Of a stretch of 64,000 bases of DNA, positions 36,062-44,815 are shown piece after piece; the stretch's first letter is position 1; the number at the start of each line of letters is the position of its first letter. Location: NCBI RefSeq assembly GCF_040253615.1, contig NZ_JBEJGY010000004.1, positions 5,022,001 through 5,086,000 on the forward strand, in the 5' to 3' direction. A program made the position numbers and the translations under genes. The notes beneath the pieces were generated by a model. That model had not been told where the DNA came from, did not search any database, and saw only the letters and a program-made list of their open reading frames with translations. Source of the DNA: Streptomyces sp. Edi4. GTDB taxonomy: Bacteria; Actinomycetota; Actinomycetes; Streptomycetales; Streptomycetaceae.

Positions 36062-37690
36062 ATGACGGACTCGCAGGCTTCGCCCACGACCACCCGCACA
36101 CGCGTCGGCACCAACCCGGCCGCCCCCGCCCCAGCGGGCGCCCGCACCGCGGCCGACGTGGTCACGAGCCGGCTGGTCGCCCAGCTCACCCGAGGCGTGG
36201 TCGGCTCGGGGCGGACCGCCAACCACACCCCGTTCAGCGGCGAGAAGCTGGCCGACCTGCCCGAGTCCACCCCCGACGACGTCGCCGAGGCGTTCGCGCG
36301 CGCCCGCGCCGCGCAGCGCGCCTGGGCCGCGGTGCCGGTCCGCGTCCGCGCCGCCGTGCTGCTGCGCTTCCACGATCTGGTCCTGGCCCGCCAGGGCGAA
36401 GTGCTCGACCTGATCCAGCTGGAGACGGGCAAGGCGCGCCTGCACGCGCACGAGGAGGTGCAGGCGGTCGCCGTGGCCGCCCGCCACTACGGACGCAAGG
36501 CGCCGGCCTACCTCAAGCCCCGGCGGCACACGGGCGTGGTGCCCACCTTGACCAAGGTGACCGAGTTGCGCCAGCCGCGCGGGGTCATCGGGCAGATAGC
36601 CCCCTGGAACTACCCCCTGGAACTCTCGGTGGGCGACGCGCTGCCCGCGTTCGTCGCCGGCAACGCCGTCGTGATGAAGCCCGACACCGAGACGGCGCTG
36701 ACCGCGCTGTGGGCGCGCGACCTGCTCATCGAGGCGGGGCTTCCGCCCGAGGTGTTCCAGGTCGTCATCGGCGACGGTCCGGTCGTCGGCCCCGAGGTGG
36801 TCAAGCACGCCGACTACGTCTCCTTCACCGGCTCGACCCGCACCGGACGCGAGGTCGCCCAGGGGGCCGCCGCGCGTCTGGTGGGCGTCTCCCTGGAGCT
36901 CGGCGGCAAGAACGCGATGCTGGTGCTGCGCGACGCCGACGTGGAGAAGGCGGCCGCTGGCGCGGTCCGCGCGTGCTTCTCCTCCGCGGGCCAGCTCTGC
37001 ATTTCGATCGAGCGACTGTACGTTCACGAATCGATCGCCGACGCCTTCCTCGATCGTTTCGCCGCACGTACGAAGGCGATGCGGCTCGGCCGCTCCCTCG
37101 CGTACGGGGCGGACATGGGCTCCCTGGTGGGCGAGCGCCAGCTGGAGACCGTCACCCGGCACGTCGAGGAGGCCGTCGCCAAGGGCGCCAGGCTCATCGC
37201 GGGCGGCGTCGCCCGGCCCGACATCGGCCCGCTCTTCTACGAACCCACCATCCTGGACGGCGTCGAGGCCCCGATGGCGGTGTGCACCGAGGAGACCTTC
37301 GGTCCGGTCGTCTCCGTCTACCGCTTCCAGGACGAGGACGACGTCATCGACCGGGCCAACGGCACACCGTACGGCCTCAACTCCTCGGTGTGGACCAGGG
37401 ATTCACGCCGTGGCCACGAGGTCGCCGCGAAGCTCAGCACCGGCACCGTCAACATCAACGAGGGGTACGCCCCGGCGTACGGCAGCGTGCAGTCCCCGAT
37501 GGGCGGCATGAAGGACTCCGGTCTCGGCCGCCGCCACGGCTCCGAGGGCATCCTCAAGTACACCGAGGCCCAGACCGTCGCCCAGCAACGCGTCATCCCG
37601 CTCGCCCCCGCCTTCGGCATGGACGACGAGAAGTACGCCGCGTTCATGACCCGCAGTCTCAGGGCGATGAAGGCCCTGCGCCTGCGCTAG
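36062..37690 (+). CDS. Aldehyde dehydrogenase, succinate-semialdehyde dehydrogenase type
   Basis: 542 residues, NAD(P)+-dependent aldehyde dehydrogenase most like the GabD2-type succinate-semialdehyde dehydrogenases, which would feed 4-aminobutyrate carbon into succinate. Visible: APWNYPLELSVGDALPA cofactor region, FTGSTRTGR (glycine motif), catalytic Glu in LELGGKN and catalytic Cys in SSAGQLCISIER, then EETFGPVVSVY. A ~40-residue N-terminal extension precedes the fold. ATG start. Substrate is inferred from family resemblance only; no aminotransferase gene is adjacent. Confidence 0.88.
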   Translation: MTDSQASPTTTRTRVGTNPAAPAPAGARTAADVVTSRLVAQLTRGVVGSGRTANHTPFSGEKLADLPESTPDDVAEAFARARAAQRAWAAVPVRVRAAVLLRFHDLVLARQGEVLDLIQLETGKARLHAHEEVQAVAVAARHYGRKAPAYLKPRRHTGVVPTLTKVTELRQPRGVIGQIAPWNYPLELSVGDALPAFVAGNAVVMKPDTETALTALWARDLLIEAGLPPEVFQVVIGDGPVVGPEVVKHADYVSFTGSTRTGREVAQGAAARLVGVSLELGGKNAMLVLRDADVEKAAAGAVRACFSSAGQLCISIERLYVHESIADAFLDRFAARTKAMRLGRSLAYGADMGSLVGERQLETVTRHVEEAVAKGARLIAGGVARPDIGPLFYEPTILDGVEAPMAVCTEETFGPVVSVYRFQDEDDVIDRANGTPYGLNSSVWTRDSRRGHEVAAKLSTGTVNINEGYAPAYGSVQSPMGGMKDSGLGRRHGSEGILKYTEAQTVAQQRVIPLAPAFGMDDEKYAAFMTRSLRAMKALRLR

Positions 37691-37780
37691 CCGGGACCGC
37701 CCGGCGAAATACTCGGGCGAGCCCCCTTGCCGAAGGCGTCCGCCCCTCACCGACCGATCCGCCCGTGTACGAGGAGAGCC

Positions 37781-39616
37781 ATGTCCCAGGTACCCCCAGC
37801 GCAGAACCCGGACGAGGCCGGCGAGGACGACGGGTACGACTACGACGTCCTCGTGATCGGCTCGGGTTTCGGCGGTTCGGTGACGGCGCTGCGGCTCACC
37901 GAGAAGGGCTACCGCGTCGGGGTTCTGGAGGCGGGCCGCCGCTTCACCGCGGCGACGCTGCCCAAGAACTCCTGGGACGTCAAGAACTACCTGTGGGCCC
38001 CGAGGCTCGGCCTGTACGGCATCCAGCGCATCCACCTGCTGGGCAACGTGATGGTGCTCGGCGGCGCGGGTGTCGGCGGCGGCTCCCTCAACTACGCCAA
38101 CACCCTCTATGTGCCGCCTCGGCAGTTCTTCGACGATCCCCAGTGGAAGGACATCACCGACTGGCAGGACGAGCTCGCGCCCTTCTACGACCAGGCGCGG
38201 CGGATGCTGGGGGTGCGGCTCAACCCGACGATGACCCCCTCCGACGTCCACCTCAAGGCCGCCGCCCAGCGCATGGGGGTCGGCGACACCTTCCACATGG
38301 CGCCCGTGGGGGTCTTCTTCGGCGACGGCCAGGACGGTGACGGCACGGCGAAGGCCGCTCCCGGCACGGCGGTCGATGACCCCTACTTCGGCGGCGCGGG
38401 CCCGGCGCGCAAGGCGTGCGTCGAGTGCGGCGAGTGCATGACCGGCTGCCGGCACGGCGCGAAGAACACCCTCAACGAGAACTACCTCTACCTCGCCGAG
38501 AAGGCCGGCGCGGCCGTCCACCCCATGACGACCGTCGTCTCGGTGACCGGCGACTCGCGCGGCGGCCACGCCGTCGCGACGCTGCCCACCGACCGCAAGG
38601 ACGCCCCGGGCCGCCTCTTCACCGCCCGCCATGTCGTCATCGCGGCCGGCACCTACGGCACCCAGACCCTGCTGCACCGCATGAAGGCCGGCGGTCAACT
38701 CCCATACATATCGAAGCGGTTGGGCGAGCTGACCCGGACCAACTCCGAGGCGCTTGTCGGCGCGCAGACCACGAGCCGGCGCTACCGCAAACGGCACGGC
38801 GTGCCCAGGGTCGACTTCACCCGGGGCGTCGCCATCACCTCCTCGATCCACCCGGACGAGAACACCCACATCGAGCCCGTGCGCTACGGCAAGGGCTCGA
38901 ACGCGATGGGCAGCATGTCGATCCTCCAGGTGCCCTACGGCGTCAACCGGGTACGCAACTGGCTGGGCAACGCGGCCAAACACCCCCTGCTTCTGGCTCG
39001 TTCGCTCAGCAACCACCACTGGTCCGAGCGAACGATCATCGGCCTGGTCATGCAGTCACTCGACAATTCGCTCACCACCCACCTCAAGCGGGACGGTGTC
39101 GGCAAGGGCCTGCTGACCGCGGAGCAGGGCCACGGCGCGCCCAACCCCAAGCAGATCAGGGCGGCCGCGCAGGGAGCCGCGGCGATCGCCGCCGAAATCA
39201 ACGGATTCGCGGGGTCGAACATCGGTGAGCTCATGGGCACCCCGCTCACCGCGCACTTCCTGGGCGGCTGCCCGATCGGCGACTCGGCCGGGACCGGCGT
39301 GATCGATCCCTACCACCGGCTGTACGGGCATCCCGGCATCTCGGTCGTCGACGGCGCGGCCGTCTCGGCCAACCTCGGTGTGAACCCGTCCCTGACGATC
39401 ACAGCGCAGGCCGAGCGCGCCATGTCGCTGTGGCCCAACAAGGGCGACGCGGACCCCCGCCCCGCCCAGGGCGCCGCCTACGTCCGCCTCGCCCCCGTGG
39501 AGCCGAGGTCCCCGGTGGTCCCGAAGGAGGCGTTCGGCGCGTTGAAGCTGCCGTTCCTCGGGATGCCCGCCGTCCCGCCGAAGAACGCCGGGCGTGCGCA
39601 GGAGCCGACACCGTAG
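37781..39616 (+). CDS. GMC-family FAD oxidoreductase with ferredoxin-like Cys cluster
   Basis: 611 residues, glucose-methanol-choline oxidoreductase family, of the type often annotated as cholesterol oxidase-like. FAD motif YDVLVIGSGFGGSVTALRL near the N terminus. GGAGVGGGSLNYANTLY is the second FAD contact. C-terminal GMC signature includes HFLGGCPIGDS and NPSLTITAQAERAM. Around residue 212 lies CVECGECMTGCRHGAKNT, a C-x2-C-x2-C-x3-C arrangement resembling an iron-sulfur site, as in sterol-type members. ATG 37781 follows GAGGAGA. It lies 90 nt after the aldehyde dehydrogenase gene and may be co-transcribed. Confidence 0.9.
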   Translation: MSQVPPAQNPDEAGEDDGYDYDVLVIGSGFGGSVTALRLTEKGYRVGVLEAGRRFTAATLPKNSWDVKNYLWAPRLGLYGIQRIHLLGNVMVLGGAGVGGGSLNYANTLYVPPRQFFDDPQWKDITDWQDELAPFYDQARRMLGVRLNPTMTPSDVHLKAAAQRMGVGDTFHMAPVGVFFGDGQDGDGTAKAAPGTAVDDPYFGGAGPARKACVECGECMTGCRHGAKNTLNENYLYLAEKAGAAVHPMTTVVSVTGDSRGGHAVATLPTDRKDAPGRLFTARHVVIAAGTYGTQTLLHRMKAGGQLPYISKRLGELTRTNSEALVGAQTTSRRYRKRHGVPRVDFTRGVAITSSIHPDENTHIEPVRYGKGSNAMGSMSILQVPYGVNRVRNWLGNAAKHPLLLARSLSNHHWSERTIIGLVMQSLDNSLTTHLKRDGVGKGLLTAEQGHGAPNPKQIRAAAQGAAAIAAEINGFAGSNIGELMGTPLTAHFLGGCPIGDSAGTGVIDPYHRLYGHPGISVVDGAAVSANLGVNPSLTITAQAERAMSLWPNKGDADPRPAQGAAYVRLAPVEPRSPVVPKEAFGALKLPFLGMPAVPPKNAGRAQEPTP

Positions 39617-39633
39617 CGGGACCGGACACGACA

Positions 39634-39669
39634 AGAGGCGCTGCACCCCCCTCCGAGTGCAGCGCCTCT
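39634..39669 (+). terminator. Terminator after GMC oxidoreductase gene
   Basis: AGAGGCGCTGCAC (39634-39646) and GTGCAGCGCCTCT (39657-39669), a perfect 13-bp stem with a 10-nt loop. The rest of 39617-39896 shows no gene. Confidence 0.9.
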
Positions 39670-39896
39670 CGCGTACGCGGAGACCTGGTGGAGCCCCGCA
39701 GGCGTGAACAGAACACGGGCGAGGCTGTTGGTTCCGACTGCATGACCCGTGACAGACGTGAATGGTTGTCCACTCTTCACGGAATCCTTATGTGATCCAC
39801 GCCACTTCGCCCCGGGGGCAACCCTCGCCCGGCTCCGCCCGTCGAACGGCTGCCGCGGCCGTTCGCGCCGCCCGTGACATGCCGAAGAGGGACACA

Positions 39897-41084
39897 GTGA
39901 GCGAGAAGCAGCCGCCGTCGAGAGGGGCCTCGGGGGGCGAGGTGCCGGATGAGGTGTGGGAGCGGTTCATTCGCGACAGCGAGCTGGACATCAAGGCGTC
40001 CGCCGCGCCCAAGGAGCCCTCGGCACGCGCCCGCCTGGCGGCCGGACGACTGCGTGAGCAGCGCGAGGCGGGGAAGGCCGGGGGCCGGGGCAGCCAGGAC
40101 AAGCGGCGCCCGGCCGAGCCGACGGGCTGGCGGACCGGGCCGGCCTGGCAGGAAATGAACGGGCGGGCGGCGCGCAAGCGCAGAGCCGCGGGCGTGATCG
40201 GCATCCTCCTCGCCGTGGGCCTCCTGCTGGTCGCGCTCGACCCCGGCCGCGCCCTGTCCCTGCTGACCGGGAAGGACAGCACCGGCGACACGGCCACGAC
40301 CCCGCTCCCGGCGGAGACCGCGGCCCCCACCGGCGCCCCGCCGTCCTTCGATCCGGACCGCCCCACCCTGAAGGAACCGTTCCGCGGCTCCCCGGCGATC
40401 CAGTACGCGGACGGCGCGGCCGGCATCGAGGTGCCCGAGGTCACCGCCGTGGGAGGCCTGCCCAAGGAGCGGATCGCGGCGGCGTTCGCCGATGCGCGCG
40501 CCCTGCTCATCGACACCAACCTCAACCCGGCGACCCTGCGCGGCGAGCGCCCCGAGGCCGCCCTCGGCCTGATCGATCCGTTGGAGAAGCAGACGGTCGA
40601 CCACCTGACCACGAGCCTGGACCGGCCCGACAAGGACCACGATCCGCTCACCTTCGTCACGCGGTTCGATCCGAAGGAGGTCGCGCTCGTGGGGAACGTG
40701 GTCAAGACCCGCGGCCGGATGACGCTCGACGCGCGGCCCGGGGGCGGCGCCGTCGTGCACGCCGACTACACCTTCGTCTACCCGCTGGTGAAGGCGGCGC
40801 CCGGCTCGACCGACGTGGCCCGCACGATCGTGCGCCGCACCCTCGACGTCAAGGTCCTGGACCCCACCGTGACGAAGTCCACCAAGGGCAAGCTCTGGAT
40901 CGGCGAACACCAGGTGGACATCGCCAACACGGCCTGCGGTGTCAGCGACGGCTACGCGCACCCACAGTTCGAGGGCACGCCGAGGACGGGGGCCGAACCG
41001 AGCGGGCCCGCCGTCGATCCGTACAACCGCAGCGGGCCGCTCTCCCGGGGAGCGGATGAGTGCGGCGTCCTCAGCCGCACCTGA
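39897..41084 (+). CDS. Single-pass membrane protein of unknown function
   Basis: 395 residues. A charged cytoplasmic region (1-95; VWERFIRDSELDIKASA), one transmembrane helix (~97-118, GVIGILLAVGLLLVALDPG), then a ~275-residue exported domain beginning with a Thr/Pro linker. The exported part has conserved-looking strands (ADGAAGIEVPEV, LGLIDPLEKQTVDHLT, HADYTFVYPLVKAAPG) and two cysteines near the C terminus. GTG 39897 behind AGAGGG was preferred over ATG 39879. I recognise the architecture as common in Streptomyces but know no function. Confidence 0.82.
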   Translation: MSEKQPPSRGASGGEVPDEVWERFIRDSELDIKASAAPKEPSARARLAAGRLREQREAGKAGGRGSQDKRRPAEPTGWRTGPAWQEMNGRAARKRRAAGVIGILLAVGLLLVALDPGRALSLLTGKDSTGDTATTPLPAETAAPTGAPPSFDPDRPTLKEPFRGSPAIQYADGAAGIEVPEVTAVGGLPKERIAAAFADARALLIDTNLNPATLRGERPEAALGLIDPLEKQTVDHLTTSLDRPDKDHDPLTFVTRFDPKEVALVGNVVKTRGRMTLDARPGGGAVVHADYTFVYPLVKAAPGSTDVARTIVRRTLDVKVLDPTVTKSTKGKLWIGEHQVDIANTACGVSDGYAHPQFEGTPRTGAEPSGPAVDPYNRSGPLSRGADECGVLSRT

Positions 41085-41250
41085 GCGTGGCAGCGGCCGG
41101 GTGCGGGCCGTCTGTCGTGGCGAACGGTGAGGGGAGGGGCCGCGTCCGGCGCCCGCTTCGATCCGGATGCGGCCGGCCCCGGGCGTCCCCGGGAACCGAC
41201 CGCTGTTGGGTGTGACCGGGCTGCTGTCCCCTGCCGTCCGGTCACGCACA

Positions 41251-41298
41251 CTGGGGCGAGGTCCCACGACGTACTTGCAGATACGTCACACGCCCCAG
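41251..41298. other. Nested inverted repeats in 41085-41408 gap
   Basis: Outer CTGGGGCG (41251-41258)/CGCCCCAG (41291-41298) encloses inner GACGTA (41268-41273)/TACGTC (41282-41287). It lies between the membrane-protein gene and the 3' end of the chorismate mutase gene; it could be a terminator for either strand or an unrelated element. Nothing else is recognised in this 324-nt gap. Confidence 0.5.
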
Positions 41299-41408
41299 CG
41301 GAGCCACGCGTGGATTTCTTCGGCCCGCCCCTGGCTGGCACGGACACCCCACCAACGAAGCCGGGCGGCGGACGGTCACGGCGCCGTACGGGTGAGGAGT
41401 GCCCGAAC

Positions 41409-41744
41409 TCAGATACGGCCCCGGCACAGTTCCAGCATCGTCATCGCAAGCGCGGTGCCGGGCCGGCCCAGGGCGTCGCGGAAGTGGGCAAGGACCTCCA
41501 TCTCGCGGTTGAGGCTGACCCGGCGCCCGCCGGAGGCGATACGGGACTCCTGGATGACGGCCGAGACCGCCATGCGTTCCTGGATGAGACCGATGATGCG
41601 GTCGTCGAGCGCGTCGATGCGCTCGCGCGCGCCGGTGATCAGCGCGGCGGCCTCGTCGGTGCGGGCGCCGGTCTTCTCGGTGACGGTGACGGTGACGGGG
41701 GTCGCGGAGGTCGTGGTGGTCGCGGTGGCGGCGGTCGTGGGCAT
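41409..41744 (-). CDS. Chorismate mutase, AroQ type
   Basis: Converts chorismate to prephenate, the branch point to phenylalanine and tyrosine. 111 residues: a Thr/Ala-rich N-terminal 30 residues, then an all-helical AroQ domain with ERIDALDDRIIGLIQERMAVSAVIQ and LNREMEVLAHFRDALG; no signal peptide, so it is the cytoplasmic short actinobacterial form. ATG 41744 follows GAGGAG. Upstream on the same strand are a hairpin (41797-41833) and a 26-codon leader ORF rich in Phe/Tyr, suggesting attenuation control. A longer in-frame start at 41783 would run toward the hairpin and is unlikely. Confidence 0.9.
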   Translation of the reverse strand: MPTTAATATTTTSATPVTVTVTEKTGARTDEAAALITGARERIDALDDRIIGLIQERMAVSAVIQESRIASGGRRVSLNREMEVLAHFRDALGRPGTALAMTMLELCRGRI

Positions 41745-41796
41745 GGGGGCTCCTCGGGGAATGCGGGGCCCCGCGGCCGGCAAGGACCGGACACCG

Positions 41797-41833
41797 CAGA
41801 GCGCCCCGGGCCTTGTCGGCCCGGGGCGCTCTG
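41797..41833 (-). terminator. Candidate attenuator hairpin upstream of chorismate mutase
   Basis: Perfect 16-bp stem CAGAGCGCCCCGGGCC (41797-41812) with its complement at 41818-41833 and a 5-nt loop. It lies 19 nt after the stop of the leader ORF and 52 nt before the chorismate mutase ATG. There is no long T-tract, as is usual in Streptomyces terminators. Confidence 0.8.
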
Positions 41834-41852
41834 GGAAGTGTGTGTCAGTCGC

Positions 41853-41933
41853 TCATGCGGCGAGACCGACGAACCCATGGCGCCCGGCGGGCCGGGTGCC
41901 ATAGGTAAAGACGAAGGTCTGGTGCTCGCGCAT
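41853..41933 (-). CDS. Candidate Phe/Tyr leader peptide for chorismate mutase (26 aa)
   Basis: ATG at 41931-41933, stop TGA at 41853-41855. It encodes MREHQTFVFTYGTRPAGRHG followed by FVGLAA. Phe7, Phe9 and Tyr11 are clustered; Phe9 uses TTT and Tyr11 uses TAT, both rare in this genome. There is no ribosome site; CATACT ends seven bases before the ATG, so the mRNA would be leaderless. An imperfect hairpin spans 41879-41900 within the ORF, and the perfect terminator-like hairpin follows. The arrangement is that of amino-acid attenuators (leader peptide, pause hairpin, terminator). Translation and regulation are inferred. Confidence 0.65.
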   Translation of the reverse strand: MREHQTFVFTYGTRPAGRHGFVGLAA

Positions 41934-41940
41934 GGGGCCC

Positions 41941-41971
41941 AGTATGGACCGACGCCACGAGCGCGGGCCAA
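41941..41971 (-). promoter_or_regulatory. Candidate promoter of chorismate mutase leader
   Basis: On the minus strand TTGGCC (41971-41966), 19 bases, CATACT (41946-41941), then seven bases to the leader ATG. The spacing predicts transcription starting at or next to the A of the ATG. Confidence 0.5.
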
Positions 41972-42015
41972 CCAGGGTTCGGATGGTGAGACGAACCGGC
42001 CGTCGCCGGCCCCGG

Positions 42016-42021
42016 TAGAAT
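42016..42021 (+). promoter_or_regulatory. Candidate -10 element of guaA
   Basis: TAGAAT, 44 bases before the guaA GTG. No good -35 match was seen at the expected distance. Confidence 0.4.
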
Positions 42022-42065
42022 TGACAAATACCGACCCCCTCCCCACTGCCGGAAGGCCGCCACCC

Positions 42066-43655
42066 GTGCCAGCAGCACCCTCCGCAGCCGCGCCCGACAG
42101 CAACCCGGACGTCGTCCTGGTTGTCGACTTCGGCGCGCAGTACGCCCAGCTCATCGCCCGCCGCGTCCGCGAGGCCCGGGTCTACAGCGAGATCGTCCCG
42201 AGCTCCATGCCCGTGGCCGAGATGCTGGCGAAGAACCCGAAGGCGATCATCCTCTCCGGCGGTCCGTCCTCCGTGTACGCCGAGGGCGCCCCGCGTCTGG
42301 ACCGCTCGCTCTTCGAGGCCGGGGTGCCGGTGTTCGGCATGTGCTACGGCTTCCAGCTGATGGCGACGACGCTCGGCGGCACGGTCGACGACAACGGCGC
42401 CCGCGAGTACGGCCGCACCGCGCTGACCGTCACCAGGCCCTCCTCCACCCTCTTCGAGGGCACCCCGGACCAGCAGTCGGTGTGGATGTCGCACGGCGAC
42501 GCCTGCTCGGCGGCGCCCGAGGGCTTCACCGTGACGGCCTCCACCGACGTCGTGCCGGTCGCGGCCTTCGAGAACGACGAGAAGAAGCTGTACGCGGTCC
42601 AGTACCACCCCGAGGTGCTGCACTCCACGCACGGCCAGCAGATCCTGGAGCACTTCCTCTACCGCGGCGCGGGCATCGAGCCGACCTGGACGACGCACAA
42701 CGTCGTCGAGGAGCAGGTCGCCCTCATCCGCGAGCAGGTCGGCGACAAGCGCGCGATCTGCGGCCTGTCCGGCGGTGTGGACTCCGCGGTCGCCGCTGCC
42801 CTCGTGCAGAAGGCCATCGGTTCGCAGCTGACCTGTGTGTACGTGGACCACGGTCTGATGCGCAAGGGCGAGACCGAGCAGGTCGAGAAGGACTTCGTGG
42901 CCGCCACCGGCGCCAACCTGAAGGTCGTCGACGCGCAGGAGCGGTTCCTGAACGCGCTTGCCGGAGTCTGTGACCCCGAGGAGAAGCGCAAGATCATCGG
43001 CCGCGAGTTCATCCGCGTCTTCGAGCAGGCGCAGCTCGAGATCCTCCAGGAGGACGGCCCCGAGGTCGCCTTCCTGGTGCAGGGCACGCTCTACCCGGAC
43101 GTCGTGGAGTCCGGCGGCGGCACCGGCACCGCGAACATCAAGTCGCACCACAACGTGGGCGGCCTGCCCGACGACATCGAGTTCGAACTCGTCGAGCCGC
43201 TGCGCAAGCTCTTCAAGGACGAGGTCCGCATGGTGGGCCAGGAGCTCGGCCTGCCGGACGAGATCGTCCAGCGCCAGCCGTTCCCGGGCCCCGGCCTGGG
43301 TATCCGCATCGTCGGCGAGGTCACCAAGGACCGCCTGGACCTGCTGCGCGAGGCCGACGCGATCGCCCGCGAGGAGCTGTCGGCGGCCGGTCTCGACCGC
43401 GAGATCTGGCAGTGCCCGGTCGTGCTGCTCGCCGATGTGCGCTCGGTCGGCGTCCAGGGCGACGGCCGCACCTACGGCCACCCCATCGTGCTGCGCCCGG
43501 TCTCCTCCGAGGACGCGATGACGGCGGACTGGACGCGGATGCCGTACGACGTCCTGGCGAAGATCTCCACCCGCATCACCAACGAGGTGGCCGAGGTCAA
43601 CCGGGTGGTCCTGGACGTGACCAGCAAGCCCCCGGGCACCATCGAGTGGGAGTAA
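42066..43655 (+). CDS. guaA: GMP synthase (glutamine-hydrolysing)
   Basis: Converts XMP, ATP and glutamine to GMP, completing the pathway begun by guaB. 529 residues: N-terminal class I glutamine amidotransferase (DFGAQYAQLIARRVRE; nucleophile in GMCYG; His-Glu in QYHPEV), ATP pyrophosphatase domain with P-loop LSGGVDSAVAA at ~245, and C-terminal dimerisation domain with RPVSSEDAMTADW and the terminal PPGTIEWE. The GTG start at 42066 has AAGG upstream. It is divergent from the chorismate mutase leader over a 132-bp region. Confidence 0.98.
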   Translation: MPAAPSAAAPDSNPDVVLVVDFGAQYAQLIARRVREARVYSEIVPSSMPVAEMLAKNPKAIILSGGPSSVYAEGAPRLDRSLFEAGVPVFGMCYGFQLMATTLGGTVDDNGAREYGRTALTVTRPSSTLFEGTPDQQSVWMSHGDACSAAPEGFTVTASTDVVPVAAFENDEKKLYAVQYHPEVLHSTHGQQILEHFLYRGAGIEPTWTTHNVVEEQVALIREQVGDKRAICGLSGGVDSAVAAALVQKAIGSQLTCVYVDHGLMRKGETEQVEKDFVAATGANLKVVDAQERFLNALAGVCDPEEKRKIIGREFIRVFEQAQLEILQEDGPEVAFLVQGTLYPDVVESGGGTGTANIKSHHNVGGLPDDIEFELVEPLRKLFKDEVRMVGQELGLPDEIVQRQPFPGPGLGIRIVGEVTKDRLDLLREADAIAREELSAAGLDREIWQCPVVLLADVRSVGVQGDGRTYGHPIVLRPVSSEDAMTADWTRMPYDVLAKISTRITNEVAEVNRVVLDVTSKPPGTIEWE

Positions 43656-43726
43656 CCCCACCCCGCTCAGCCGACGGCGCCGCCCACTTCCGGGCCGGCG
43701 CCGTTGCCGTACGCGCACATCCCACC

Positions 43727-44074
43727 TCAGTGCGCCTTCAAATGCTCCCGCGCCGCCGCGACGAACTCCCCGCGGAGCCGGGTGAACTCCTCCCACACCC
43801 CCACCGGCTCCGCCTCCGCCTCATGCATCGCCCGGATCGCCGCGACCAGCGCCGAGGCCTCCGGCGCCGCGCCGACCGCCTCCAGGTCGATCATGTTGAA
43901 GGCGGCCTGCGTCGTGGAGAAAGCCGCGTCCGTCGCGGCCAGCGCCTGCTGGCGGTCCTCGTACTCCCCGCGCCAGCGCCGCCACGACACCCGGGCCTCC
44001 ATGTCCGTCGCGGTCAAGAACGCGGCGTACGTCTCCCGGTGCGCCAGATAGACCGCCGTCCAGTCCTGCGCCAC
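43727..44074 (-). CDS. Conserved hypothetical protein, 115 aa
   Basis: 115 residues, GTG start with GGGAGGGC upstream. Predicted helical, rich in Ala, Glu and Arg (AQDWTAVYLAHRETYAAFL, RRWRGEYEDRQQALAATDAAF), no signal peptide or membrane segment, one Cys-free chain. I do not recognise a family. It converges on guaA with a 71-nt gap. Confidence 0.65.
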   Translation of the reverse strand: MAQDWTAVYLAHRETYAAFLTATDMEARVSWRRWRGEYEDRQQALAATDAAFSTTQAAFNMIDLEAVGAAPEASALVAAIRAMHEAEAEPVGVWEEFTRLRGEFVAAAREHLKAH

Positions 44075-44206
44075 GTAGGTGCCCTCCCCCTCGCCCGATC
44101 CGTCACCTGACTGTCAGTCAGGTCACGATGGCACGAGCCGTCCCGGACGAGAAGGGGGAAGAGGCAAGAGGAAGAAAGCCCTCAACGCCCGGGCTCGCGA
44201 GGGCAG

Positions 44207-44815
44207 TTACTTGTTGACCGCGAAGCGCAGCAGGCTCTCCTGGTCGCCCTGCTTGACCGTGCCGCGCGAGTTGATGACCTCAAGCTTCCACGAGGCGCCG
44301 ACGCGGTACGCCTTGGCGACCGCGATGGCGTTGCCGTTGCCGAGGAGCGAGGGCCATATGTCGGCGACCTGCTGAGTGGTGCCGCCCGTGCTGTCGTAGA
44401 CCTTGAAGGACACGTTCGCGGCCTTCTTGAAGTCGCTGCCCTTCTTGTAGGCGGCGCAGACGAACACAATGCTGGTCACCTGCGGCGGGACCCGGTCGAA
44501 GGTGACCTCGATCAGCTCGTCGTCGCCGTCACCGCGCCCGGTCTGGTTGTCACCGGTGGAGGTCACGCCGCCGTTCTGGAGCGGGTCGGTCACATCGAGG
44601 CCGGCGTAACGGACCGGGTCCTTGCCGTTCATGAGGATGGCGAAGACGTCGAGGTCGGTGCCGCGCGCCTTGCGCAGGGCGCCCAGCAGGGCGTTGCCCC
44701 CGCCGGCCGTGGTGTCCCAGGACGCGCCGATGCCCATCTTCGTCACACCGTCGAGGTCGGCTGCGCCGTGCTCCTTGGTCAGGGTGAGGACGTTGGGCGT
44801 GGAAGGCGTAGTCAT
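44207..44815 (-). CDS. TerD-domain protein
   Basis: 202-residue TerD/CABP family protein, a calcium-binding fold linked to tellurite and stress responses in bacteria and common in Streptomyces. Visible family features: TLTKEHGAADLDGVTKMGIGASWD, DLDVFAILMNGKD, the acidic metal-binding DNQTGRGDGDDELIEVTFDRVP, and VFVCAAYKKGSDFKKAANVSF. Usual TerD is ~190 residues, so it is full length. Monocistronic; the other ter genes are not nearby. Confidence 0.93.
   Translation of the reverse strand: MTTPSTPNVLTLTKEHGAADLDGVTKMGIGASWDTTAGGGNALLGALRKARGTDLDVFAILMNGKDPVRYAGLDVTDPLQNGGVTSTGDNQTGRGDGDDELIEVTFDRVPPQVTSIVFVCAAYKKGSDFKKAANVSFKVYDSTGGTTQQVADIWPSLLGNGNAIAVAKAYRVGASWKLEVINSRGTVKQGDQESLLRFAVNK

Noticed and set aside
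34193..37162. 989-codon ORF opposite kinase 5 and aldehyde dehydrogenase
   Set aside because: Spans two well-supported genes and a promoter region; codon-bias artefact.
39657..39790. tRNA or small RNA after the GMC oxidoreductase gene
   Set aside because: The palindromic segment is a plain terminator; no cloverleaf could be drawn in the following bases.
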